DNA of 54,655 nt. Origin: JAVBNU01 sp031551265. Lineage in GTDB: Bacteria > Cyanobacteriota > Vampirovibrionia > Gastranaerophilales > Gastranaerophilaceae. The notes below the pieces were generated by a model. That model was not told the origin of the DNA, ran no database searches, and saw only the letters and a list, made by a program, of their open reading frames with translations. Below are positions 16,182 through 23,759 of this stretch, in pieces. The position numbers and the translations under genes were made by a program. Position 1 is the stretch's first letter. Each line of letters starts with the position of its first letter. Location of the stretch: assembly GCA_031551265.1 (NCBI GenBank), contig JAVBNU010000038.1, positions 1 to 54,655 on the forward strand, in the 5' to 3' direction.

Positions 16182-16195
16182 TTCGACATGTCGAA
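16182..16195. promoter_or_regulatory. Perfect 14-bp palindrome between divergent genes
   Basis: TTCGACATGTCGAA is a perfect palindrome in the 271-nt gap between the small protein gene (minus) and the TolC operon (plus). It could be an operator for either. A GCATGTCGAAACC stretch in the dyad region near 27706 shares the CATGTCGAA half. Confidence 0.35.
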
Positions 16196-16395
16196 CTTAT
16201 GGCAAGTAGTTGAGCAGTAGACCGCAAGAAGGTGATTACACGCCCACTCTGCAATTTTATATATATCTAGCAAACCCGGGTAATGTACAAATTCATATTT
16301 TATTTTAAATTTTAAAAGAGATTTAAAAAGAGATTTGATATGGAAAATTCAAACAAAGAAATGAACCTTTTTTCTGAAAAATCGTTATACTTATT

Positions 16396-17850
16396 ATGGA
16401 GGACAAATTTGCTTTGGAAAAAGACATTTCAACGATACTAAAAAAGCTTTCATATATCTTACTAGTAATAATTTTTATGATGAATCCGACATTTGCAATA
16501 CAAAATGTCGAAAAGGGGCAAGTCGTAACGCTGGAAGAATGTGTGGCTTTGGCGTTAAACAACAGCCCTCAGATTAAAATTTATGAAAACAAGAAAAAAA
16601 TCTCAAAAAGCCAAATCGGACAGGCAAAATCAGACTATGCACCCTCATTCGGAGTGGGAACCGGGTATTACCACCAAAACAATCACAACTCTGAAACAAG
16701 CAGCAACTCCGACTCATACTATGCAGTTGATGCTTCTATCCGACAGCTTTTATACAATTTTGGCAAAACCGGTGCAAAAATAAAATCAAAAAAATATAAC
16801 CTCGAAGCTGCTGAGTACGACCTTGAAGATATAATAATCGGAACAGTTTATAACGTTAAAATGGCTTATTACGGCGTACTCGCAGCGGAGTCAAAAAGAA
16901 ATATACAGCGCCAAAATGTTGAAATAAACGCCCGTGCATACAATCGCACCAAGGCGTTTTTTGAAGAAGGCTTAAAATCAAAAATCGACATGGTAAACGC
17001 AGAATATAATCTCTCCGAAAGTAAAATTCAACTTGTAAATTCGGAGAGTGACTACCAAACAGCTCTAATAAAGCTCAACAATACAATGTTTATAGTTGAT
17101 GCACCTCCGTATTTAATTCAAAGCACCGAAACATTCAACGTAAAAACCACATCAGTTGACGTTGATTTGAATAATGTTACCGACCCCGTGGTACTGGAAA
17201 TGCTGCCTGAGCAAAAGGCCAATGCTATATATGTTGCAGGGGTTGAGAAGCACGAAATCTTAGAAAATTACACATTTACACCTTTAAATATGACACTGGA
17301 TGAGGCTGTTGAACAGGCATATAAAAACAGACCCGACTTAAAAGCGCTTAGTGCATTGCTTGGCGCGATGTCAGAGTCACTTGTCTACACCAAGCGCGAA
17401 TACTTTCCTGAATTAACAGGGCGTTTAGGCTACACCATGAGAAACACAAACTATTATGTCAGCAATGGTTTCAACATTTCTGCAGTGCTGGATGTTGCGA
17501 CTGTAAATCCTATTTATACAAAATTCAAAATAGACGAAGCCAAATTACAAGTTGAACTGGCAAAAGAAAACGAAACCCTGTTAAAGAAAAACATCTATTT
17601 TGAAATTCAGGACACATTTGTCAGCATGCAACAGATTGAAAAACGTATTCCACTTTTAGAAACGAAAGTCAAGCAGGCGCTTGAGAATTACGAGCTTGCT
17701 GACGGACGTTACGAGGTAGGTTTGGGTAACTTTTTAGAATTACAAGACGCAAAAAATAACTATAATAATGCACAACTTAACTTTGTGCAGACTGTATTTG
17801 AATACAATACTGCAAAAGTCGCATTAGAAAAAGCCATGGGGGTAAAATGA
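16396..17850 (+). CDS. TolC-family outer-membrane efflux protein
   Basis: 484 aa (478 from the alternative TTG). A signal peptide (YILLVIIFMMNPTFA-IQ, about residues 21-35) is followed by two OEP repeats. The first begins VTLEECVALALNNSPQIKIYENKKKISKSQIGQAKSDYAPSFG, the second MTLDEAVEQAYKNRPDLKALSALLG with YFPELTGRLGY. The end, YEVGLGNFLELQDAKNNYNNAQ, is also typical. It forms the trimeric exit duct for the MacAB-type pump encoded next. The ATG at 16396 overlaps its own GGAGG (16398-16402), which is better placed for the in-frame TTG at 16414; the true start may be there. It overlaps macA by 4 nt. Confidence 0.92.
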   Translation: MEDKFALEKDISTILKKLSYILLVIIFMMNPTFAIQNVEKGQVVTLEECVALALNNSPQIKIYENKKKISKSQIGQAKSDYAPSFGVGTGYYHQNNHNSETSSNSDSYYAVDASIRQLLYNFGKTGAKIKSKKYNLEAAEYDLEDIIIGTVYNVKMAYYGVLAAESKRNIQRQNVEINARAYNRTKAFFEEGLKSKIDMVNAEYNLSESKIQLVNSESDYQTALIKLNNTMFIVDAPPYLIQSTETFNVKTTSVDVDLNNVTDPVVLEMLPEQKANAIYVAGVEKHEILENYTFTPLNMTLDEAVEQAYKNRPDLKALSALLGAMSESLVYTKREYFPELTGRLGYTMRNTNYYVSNGFNISAVLDVATVNPIYTKFKIDEAKLQVELAKENETLLKKNIYFEIQDTFVSMQQIEKRIPLLETKVKQALENYELADGRYEVGLGNFLELQDAKNNYNNAQLNFVQTVFEYNTAKVALEKAMGVK

Positions 17851-18995
17851 AGAAAGTTTTAATAATATTCGCTGTAATCATAATCATAGCCGCAATATTT
17901 CTTTTGGGCGGTAAAAAGAAGAATGGCGTTAAATATGTAGAAGCGCCTCTGACATCTCAAACAATTTTTGAAGTTGTAGATGCTTCAGGTATCATCAATC
18001 CTGTTACCTCAGTAAACATAGGTTCACAGGTTTCAGGCATGATTAAAACTCTCTACGTTGATTTCAATTCCGAAGTTAAAAAAGGCCAGCTCCTCGCCGA
18101 AATCGATACCTCACTTTTCAGAGCACAGGTTGACCAAGCGTCAGCCAATCTCCAAAATGCACGTGCAGGCTATTATCAGGCAAAAAGCGTTGCTGACAAT
18201 GACGAAAAGACTTATAACCGATACAAAAACCTATACAACCGCAATTTCATTGCCAAAAGCGAATTAGATCTTGCAGAGTCAACCTATTATGCAGACAGGG
18301 CAAAAGTTCAGGCTGCACAGGCACAAATTGCGCAGCGTCAAGCAGAATTGGCAACTGCAACGGCCAATCTCGGTTATACAAAAATTATTTCGCCTGTAGA
18401 CGGCATAATTGTCTCGCGTTCCGTAGACGAAGGTCAAACTGTTGCCGCAAGCTTCCAAACACCGACTTTATTCATCGTGGCTCAGGATTTGACTAAAATG
18501 CAAATTGAAACTAATGTCTCAGAAGCCGACATCGGGCAGGTTAAGGTTGGTCAAGAAGTTGATTACACGCTTGACGGATACCCCGACATGGTTTTCAAAG
18601 GAAAAGTCAGGCAGGTGCGAATTTCGCCGACCACCGTCTCAAATGTCGTTACTTACAGTGTTATCATCGACGTTGACAACGAAGACAACAAACTTAAGCC
18701 CGGCATGACAGCTAACGTTTCAATAATTACCAACAAAAAAGAAAATATTCTCTGTGTAAAAAATCAGGCGTTGAAATTCACTCCATACACGGGCTCAGAC
18801 GCACCAAAATACAAATCACAAGGACTTTGGGTACTTGAAAAAAACAAGCCAGAACGCATTGACATAAAAACCGGCTTGAGAGATGACAGCTACACAGAAA
18901 TCATTTCAGACCGGCTAAAAGAAGGCGACAACGTGCTTATCGGCATAGCCGACAAAAAACAGAAAAAACGCAGAAAAGGACCCGGATTTATTTAA
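17847..18995 (+). CDS. macA: Periplasmic adaptor (MacA/HlyD-like membrane fusion protein)
   Basis: 382 aa. An N-terminal membrane anchor (VLIIFAVIIIIAAIFLLG) is followed by the barrel-sandwich/lipoyl half (GSQVSGMIKTLYVDFNSEVKKGQLLAEID), a long coiled-coil hairpin (about residues 95-175), the second lipoyl half (ISPVDGIIVSRSVDEGQTV) and beta-barrel domains (KVRQVRISPTTVSNVVTYSVIIDVDN). It bridges the TolC-like duct and the MacB-like ABC transporter. Translation is coupled to tolC (ATGA overlap) and it is 1 nt from the ABC gene. The substrate cannot be told from sequence. Confidence 0.9.
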   Translation: MKKVLIIFAVIIIIAAIFLLGGKKKNGVKYVEAPLTSQTIFEVVDASGIINPVTSVNIGSQVSGMIKTLYVDFNSEVKKGQLLAEIDTSLFRAQVDQASANLQNARAGYYQAKSVADNDEKTYNRYKNLYNRNFIAKSELDLAESTYYADRAKVQAAQAQIAQRQAELATATANLGYTKIISPVDGIIVSRSVDEGQTVAASFQTPTLFIVAQDLTKMQIETNVSEADIGQVKVGQEVDYTLDGYPDMVFKGKVRQVRISPTTVSNVVTYSVIIDVDNEDNKLKPGMTANVSIITNKKENILCVKNQALKFTPYTGSDAPKYKSQGLWVLEKNKPERIDIKTGLRDDSYTEIISDRLKEGDNVLIGIADKKQKKRRKGPGFI

Positions 18996-18996
18996 G

Positions 18997-19689
18997 ATGG
19001 CGCTAATTGAAGTCAAAAACGTAATAAAAACATACGCATCTGGCGATACCAGCTTCAACGCGCTGGATGATGTTTCGCTGACAATAAATGAAGGTGAATT
19101 CGTAGCAATAATGGGTACCTCAGGCTCGGGCAAGTCTACTTTTATGAATCTGCTCGGATGCCTTGATAAACCAACCTCAGGAACATACATTCTTGACGGA
19201 ATTGACGTTCTCAACCGCAAAATCGACGAATTATCACTAATTCGCAACGAAAAACTCGGATTCGTTTTTCAGGGTTTTAATTTAATTTCAAGAACATCAG
19301 CGCTTGAAAATGTTGAACTGCCAATGATTTACAAAGGCATCAGACCAGAAGAACGGCGCAAAAGGGCAATGGAAGCACTGCGAATTGTCGGGCTTGAAGG
19401 GCGTGAGCATCACATGCCTAACCAAATTTCAGGCGGTCAGCAGCAAAGAGTCGCAATTGCACGTGCGCTTGTGAACGATGCGCCTCTTATATTAGCTGAC
19501 GAGCCGACCGGCAACCTCGACACCAAAACAAGTATCGAGGTAATGAATTTTTTTGTTGATTTAAACGAAAAGCTCAAAAAAACTATCGTGATAGTTACTC
19601 ACGAACCAGATATTGCAGAGTATTGCAAGCGCACAGTTAGATTTATGGACGGAAAAATAATTAAAGATGAGGTGAAAGTTAAAGTATGA
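18997..19689 (+). CDS. MacB/LolD-type ABC transporter ATP-binding protein
   Basis: 230 aa nucleotide-binding domain. Walker A MGTSGSGKST is at about residues 39-48, Q-loop FVFQGFNLI, signature ISGGQQQRVAIARAL, Walker B LILADEPTGNLD, and H-loop IVTHEP. It energises the permease encoded next, with which it overlaps by 4 nt (ATGA). In E. coli MacB the two domains are one polypeptide; here they are split, as in many MacB-like and LolCDE systems. Confidence 0.93.
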   Translation: MALIEVKNVIKTYASGDTSFNALDDVSLTINEGEFVAIMGTSGSGKSTFMNLLGCLDKPTSGTYILDGIDVLNRKIDELSLIRNEKLGFVFQGFNLISRTSALENVELPMIYKGIRPEERRKRAMEALRIVGLEGREHHMPNQISGGQQQRVAIARALVNDAPLILADEPTGNLDTKTSIEVMNFFVDLNEKLKKTIVIVTHEPDIAEYCKRTVRFMDGKIIKDEVKVKV

Positions 19690-20915
19690 TTGACGTCTCC
19701 TCGACATTCAAAATAGCCATGAAATCATTGCGAATAAACAAAATGCGCTCAATGCTAACGAGTCTCGGGATAATCATCGGCGTAAGCGCAGTAATCATAA
19801 TGCTTGCAGTTGGTGCAGGTGCGAGTAAACGCATAACAGACGAGCTTTCATCTATGGGCAGCAATCTTTTGACCGTGCGCTCAGGATCTTCGACCTCGGG
19901 TGGTTTGCGTATGGGAGCCGGAACACAACCGACATTAACGATGAAAGACGCCGCCGCAATCGAAAAAAACTGCCCTGCCGCGCTTTACGTATCACCTTAC
20001 ACGCGCGAAGCTAAACAGGTCACATACTCCAACCAAAACTGGTCAACCTCAATCGCAGGTATTGCACCAAGTTATATCGAAATTGCAGACTGGAAAATCC
20101 TCAACGGACGCGGTTTCACAGATGAAGATATTAACAATTCTTCCAAAGTGGCTCTAATTGGCAACACCGTTGCGATTAATCTTTTCGGTGACTTAGACCC
20201 ATTGGAAAAAACCATCAGAATCGGTGGTATACCGTTCAAAATCGTCGGGCTGCTTGACTCAAAAGGTCAAATGAGCATGGGCATGGATCAGGATGATATC
20301 ATTATGATTCCTATCACAACCGCTCAGAAACGTGTTTTCGGTACAAATTTTCCCGGTACAATTCAATCAATTGAAGTAAAAGCAGTGAGCCCTGAAGCCG
20401 TTACTGATGCCGAAGAACAAATCACAGAACTATTGCACGTTCGTCACCGTATAGGAAAAAATCAGGAAGATGATTTCAGAATAAGAAACATGACCGAAAT
20501 CATTAACTCAATGAAAGAGACGACAAAAGTCATGTCGATTTTACTGGGCGCAATCGCTTCAGTATCGCTGTTAGTCGGTGGTATCGGCATTATGAACATC
20601 ATGCTTGTATCAGTCACAGAGCGCACAAAGGAAATCGGCATACGTATGGCTATTGGCGCTACCACGATTGACATTCGAGTGCAGTTTTTGATAGAGGCGC
20701 TTATGTTATCCATTGCAGGTGGCCTAATCGGAGTTGCAACAGGGCTTCTTGTGTCAAAAAGCATTGCTACATTTAGTGATACCTCCATTCTTGTAACACC
20801 CTTCTCGATAATTCTTTCGCTTGGGTTTTCGGCTTTCATCGGTGTGGTTTTCGGCTATTACCCTGCGCACAAAGCCTCATTGCTCAACCCGATTGATGCG
20901 TTGCGGTATGAATAG
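19686..20915 (+). CDS. MacB-type ABC transporter permease
   Basis: 409 aa. The N-terminal MacB_PCD region starts FKIAMKSLRINKMRSMLTSLGIIIGVSAVIIMLAVG. A large periplasmic domain follows, and the C-terminal FtsX domain has three helices (VMSILLGAIASVSLLVGGIGIMNIMLVSVTERTKEIGIRMAIGA, then IEALMLSIAGGLIGVATG and TPFSIILSLGFSAFIGVVFGYYPA). This is the mechanotransmission permease fold of MacB. With the TolC-like and MacA-like genes it makes a complete tripartite exporter for peptides, toxins or lipids; which one is unknown. Confidence 0.93.
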   Translation: MIDVSSTFKIAMKSLRINKMRSMLTSLGIIIGVSAVIIMLAVGAGASKRITDELSSMGSNLLTVRSGSSTSGGLRMGAGTQPTLTMKDAAAIEKNCPAALYVSPYTREAKQVTYSNQNWSTSIAGIAPSYIEIADWKILNGRGFTDEDINNSSKVALIGNTVAINLFGDLDPLEKTIRIGGIPFKIVGLLDSKGQMSMGMDQDDIIMIPITTAQKRVFGTNFPGTIQSIEVKAVSPEAVTDAEEQITELLHVRHRIGKNQEDDFRIRNMTEIINSMKETTKVMSILLGAIASVSLLVGGIGIMNIMLVSVTERTKEIGIRMAIGATTIDIRVQFLIEALMLSIAGGLIGVATGLLVSKSIATFSDTSILVTPFSIILSLGFSAFIGVVFGYYPAHKASLLNPIDALRYE

Positions 20916-20957
20916 CCTGTTGATTGTGCTAAATTATTAAGCAAGGGAGACATTGCC

Positions 20958-21716
20958 TTGGAATATTTAGTAATTTTTTTAGTATGCACACTTTCCGGTG
21001 TTATGACCGGACTTTTGGGTATTGGCGGCGGGCTTGTAATCGTACCTGCATTTTTGGTTGTATTGCCGCTGTTTGGCATGGATTTTAATATTCACCAAAT
21101 TATCGGCATCAGCTCAACCTGTGTATTCATCAACAGCGCAGTCAGTGTGTTTTACCGCAGGAAAGAAACCTTCATGCCGGCAAAAGACCTTACAAGATAC
21201 GGCATTGCAATCGCCATTGGTACTGTAATCGGCGCAATACTATCATCTTTCGCGCACAAAAATATCATATTGTGCATATATATTGCCGTTGCATCTGTGT
21301 CCCTCTGTTTAATGCTTTTCAGACCCGGTCTTGAAAACAAGAGTCCGAAATTAAGCGTCCTGATTTACCCGATTTTTATGTTAATAGGCGCGCTAAGCGC
21401 ATCTATAGGCATTGGTGGCGCGGTATTTTTTGCAACAACATTAAATTTTTTTACTGACAAAAACGTAAAAGAATTACTGCCAACAACGACCATGCTGGTT
21501 TTGATACACGCGATTTTTACATTCGGCAGTAAATGGTCATTAGGGCATGTAACGCTTCAAATTATTCCAATAGCTTTTGCAGCTAGTTTGGTTGGTTCAA
21601 AAATTGGTATTCGAATCTCAAAGCGTTTGAGCGTTGCAACAATAAATTACTTAATGTGTGGCGTGCTGATCTTGGCGCTAATACGGATTATTTTGGAGTT
21701 AATTGTGTTGGGGTAG
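20958..21716 (+). CDS. TauE/SafE-family membrane permease
   Basis: 252 aa with about eight hydrophobic helices. Glycine-rich repeats LSGVMTGLLGIGGGLVIVPAFLV near the N-terminus and IGALSASIGIGGAVFFATTLNFF in the middle are the two DUF81/TauE-SafE signatures. Relatives export sulfite, sulfoacetate or other small anions. The start is a TTG with an AAGGGAGA site 7 nt upstream. It lies 42 nt after the MacB permease gene and may be in the same transcript. Its last codons form part of an inverted repeat at 21708-21725. Confidence 0.88.
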   Translation: MEYLVIFLVCTLSGVMTGLLGIGGGLVIVPAFLVVLPLFGMDFNIHQIIGISSTCVFINSAVSVFYRRKETFMPAKDLTRYGIAIAIGTVIGAILSSFAHKNIILCIYIAVASVSLCLMLFRPGLENKSPKLSVLIYPIFMLIGALSASIGIGGAVFFATTLNFFTDKNVKELLPTTTMLVLIHAIFTFGSKWSLGHVTLQIIPIAFAASLVGSKIGIRISKRLSVATINYLMCGVLILALIRIILELIVLG

Positions 21717-21725
21717 AAACCCCAA
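21708..21725. repeat. Inverted repeat overlapping the permease stop codon
   Basis: TTGGGGT, 4-nt loop, ACCCCAA, followed by CCTACGC. The arm sequence recurs at 49115-49134 (GTTGGGGT/ACCCCAAC). It includes the TAG stop of the permease gene and could also act as a weak terminator. Confidence 0.55.
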
Positions 21726-21769
21726 CCTACGCTCTTTAATAATAAGACTCAAACCCATTGGTATGGTTG

Positions 21770-21985
21770 CTAAAAATCAAACAGGTCTTTTACTTTGACA
21801 TTCAGTGCTTTTGCAATTTTAAAAACAGTTTTTAAACCCGGTTTATTTATGCTGACTTCAATTTTACCTATGTAATCCAAGCTCAAGCCAGCTTTTTCAC
21901 CTAGTTTTTCTTGCGTTAAACCAGCCTCACATCTAAGTTGCTTTATTTTAATTCCTAATTTTTTGTAATAATTATCAAAATTCAT
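21770..21985 (-). CDS. XRE-family HTH regulator, divergent from a 65-aa partner
   Basis: 71 aa, a single Cro/CI-type helix-turn-helix domain: IKIKQLRCEAGLTQEKLGEKAGLSLDYIGKIEVSINKPGLKTVFKIAKALNVKVKDLFDF. It has no other domain, so it is probably a dimeric repressor. Its ATG is 73 nt from the divergent small gene at 22059. The gap holds three copies of an ACTGG-containing site that fit autoregulation and control of the partner. The organisation is repeated at 43378-43853. Confidence 0.85.
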   Translation of the reverse strand: MNFDNYYKKLGIKIKQLRCEAGLTQEKLGEKAGLSLDYIGKIEVSINKPGLKTVFKIAKALNVKVKDLFDF

Positions 21986-21994
21986 TTGATTATT

Positions 21995-22038
21995 TTACTG
22001 GATAATGTAACATATTATTACTGGTAATTATCCAGTAA
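21995..22038. promoter_or_regulatory. Operator with three ATTACTGG-type half-sites in a divergent promoter
   Basis: TTACTGGATAAT (21995-22006) and ATTATCCAGTAA (22027-22038) are perfect 12-bp inverted copies. A third, variant half-site ATTACTGGTAAT (22017-22028) overlaps the second copy. They fill the gap between the XRE gene and its divergent partner. Confidence 0.7.
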
Positions 22039-22058
22039 TAATTTTAAAAGGAGTATTT

Positions 22059-22256
22059 ATGGACAATCTAAAACAGCTACAAAATTTGAGTCATGAGATT
22101 ATGATAGAATCGTCTAAGGTCAAAGTTTTGTTGGAAAAAATTTATGAAAATGATGATAATGGTGTTGAAATTTGTACATTGACGAAGATTGCTGCAGAAA
22201 GCAACAAAAAAATTAATAGTTTAAACAGCAGAATTGGTCTGTACGTTGGCAGATAA
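22059..22256 (+). CDS. 65-aa small helical protein (family B), copy 1
   Basis: 65 aa, predicted helical: LKQLQNLSHEIMIESSKVKV, then LLEKIYENDD, then a second helix with AAESNKKINSL. It is nearly identical to the protein at 43378-43575 (differences are confined to about three residues), while many codons differ silently, so the protein is under selection. Each copy is divergent from a different single-domain XRE regulator. A good AAAAGGAG site precedes the ATG. It could be an antitoxin-like or anti-repressor partner, but no toxin is adjacent; function unknown. The gene is followed by a strong terminator. Confidence 0.8.
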   Translation: MDNLKQLQNLSHEIMIESSKVKVLLEKIYENDDNGVEICTLTKIAAESNKKINSLNSRIGLYVGR

Positions 22257-22260
22257 ATCA

Positions 22261-22290
22261 AAAACGAGCCCGCACATACAGGCTCGTTTT
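22261..22290. terminator. Bidirectional intrinsic terminator
   Basis: Perfect 10-bp arms AAAACGAGCC (22261-22270) and GGCTCGTTTT (22281-22290). T-runs on both strands allow it to end the small-protein transcript (plus) and the SRP RNA (minus). Confidence 0.85.
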
Positions 22291-22553
22291 TGCCGTGTCA
22301 CTACCTATCGACAGATAAAAATCCAACTTACAGACGATAATATCTACCTTTTAATACTACATTACCCGCAAGAGCCGACTTAGTGCTGCTGTGTTCCCAC
22401 CCTGACACGGTTCACCGGATTACGCCAATATAAATTAAAATATCAACAATACAATCGTTGCTCACAAGACTTTCACAAGCCTCACGGCAGGCTCTGCACC
22501 CCGCTAAGCGTTCGGGTCAAGGGCTCCGCTACCGCCCCGTGGAACACGGCATT
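22291..22553 (-). ncRNA. ffs: Signal recognition particle RNA, long (Alu-containing) bacterial type
   Basis: On the minus strand the Alu domain GGGGCGGTAGCGGAGCCC (about 22537-22520) is followed by the AGCGGGGTGCAGAG loops, as in Bacillus 6S-type SRP RNA. The Ffh-binding helix 8 is near 22409-22385: GTCAGG, a GTG-GGAA-CAC tetraloop hairpin, then AGCAGC and ACTAAGTCGG. The ends pair: TGCCGTGT (22551-22544) with ACACGGCA (22298-22291). The length is about 263 nt, against about 110 nt for the short 4.5S form. It scaffolds Ffh for co-translational targeting of membrane proteins. The GGAA loop is closed by GTG/CAC. A possible promoter is TTGGAC-17-TTAAGA just upstream. Ends are estimated from the terminal stem. 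Confidence 0.9.
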
Positions 22554-22675
22554 GATATCTTAACTTAAACATTTGGTCTTGTCCAATTTCAAGCTATATA
22601 TTAAATCTTGTAACAATTTTTCCTTGACTTAGCCATATTTTATATTTATGGTTTTTATAATAAGCATCAATAGCT

Positions 22676-23731
22676 GTGAACAGTATGGAAAAGATATCAA
22701 AACTAGACAAGGCTTATCGTGTGAGCTCACCTATAATTAATAATCAGCCCCGCAAAAATAATCCAAGTTTTGGCGGGACAGTCGGGCATTTTTCTCTAAA
22801 AATGCTGACAGACTTGCCGTGCCCATACTGTGGGTTTAAAATGATTCCCTCAGGTAAAGTTCGAATAGATCTAAAAGAACAACTCAGCACAACAACCGGC
22901 AAAGAGCTACAAGAAGTTTTATTAAACACCTTCTTTCAGCAAAAGCCGCTGGCAGAGAGAACTATTGCGGTGAAAATGGCCGAAAAAGCACCCGCACATC
23001 CAGATAAAAATATCAAAGATGTTCTTGATTTGTTATTTGACGAATCACAAGACGCGATGACGGCCGGTCAGGATTTAACCATTCAACGAATCTACGGATT
23101 TATCGGGATGCTTTCCGAGGACTTAGGCAAAAGAACAAGGCAAGCACTTAGAAATACCGTAAGAGCGTGCAAAGAGCTGACTGTGGCAGACAGTATTTAT
23201 GAAAAAAATCAACGATTTGGACATTTAACAGGCATGCTTTATCGCAACAGCGGCATCGGAGATGCTAAAGGCATTGCGCGCATTGTAAACACAATAAAAG
23301 GCGCTCGCACTAAAGTAGAAGATTTTATATTTACATATCGGGGTGAAAAACCACGCAGAATTGCCAATCAATTAATGGAGCCTTTCGTAGCAAGTGGTGA
23401 ACACGTTTTGCCTGAGGCAACTGCAGGCTTAGCAGAGGCTCATAATTTATTGGTTGCGCACATAGATTGTAATACATTTCGTGATATAACCCCTCTGGAT
23501 AAATATATAGAAAAATATCCCGAGGTCGCATCCAAAATGTACGAACATATTGATGCTGTGCGCGAGCAGATACAAGCGACGCCTATCAATGGTTTTGAAA
23601 ATTACGTAAAAAATATCACAGAAACACTCCATCGCGAATCAAAGGGCATACTGGCATGGTCGGAGTTCGGACAAAAAACCACTGCTACTGCTCAAAAAGT
23701 TGGTTCACTTATTTTATATCCCTATCCCTAA
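22676..23731 (+). CDS. HNH-like protein A, split zinc/HNH motif with long helical insert
   Basis: 351 aa. A disordered N-terminus carries a PSFGG motif (residues 30-34). LPCPYC (CxxC at 49-52) is followed by a roughly 190-residue helical insert, then GEHVLPEA (EH at 242-243), N257, H262 and CN at 265-266. CxxC plus E/D-H...N...H..C is the zinc-coordinated HNH nuclease pattern, but the two halves are normally within about 50 residues. No signal peptide is seen. The GTG at 22676 or the ATG at 22685 may be the start; neither has a clear ribosome site. A paralogue follows 28 nt downstream. Function is unproven; nuclease activity is an inference from the metal-site pattern. Confidence 0.65.
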   Translation: MNSMEKISKLDKAYRVSSPIINNQPRKNNPSFGGTVGHFSLKMLTDLPCPYCGFKMIPSGKVRIDLKEQLSTTTGKELQEVLLNTFFQQKPLAERTIAVKMAEKAPAHPDKNIKDVLDLLFDESQDAMTAGQDLTIQRIYGFIGMLSEDLGKRTRQALRNTVRACKELTVADSIYEKNQRFGHLTGMLYRNSGIGDAKGIARIVNTIKGARTKVEDFIFTYRGEKPRRIANQLMEPFVASGEHVLPEATAGLAEAHNLLVAHIDCNTFRDITPLDKYIEKYPEVASKMYEHIDAVREQIQATPINGFENYVKNITETLHRESKGILAWSEFGQKTTATAQKVGSLILYPYP

Positions 23732-23759
23732 AAAAATGGTAAAATAGTCTTGGGATTTT

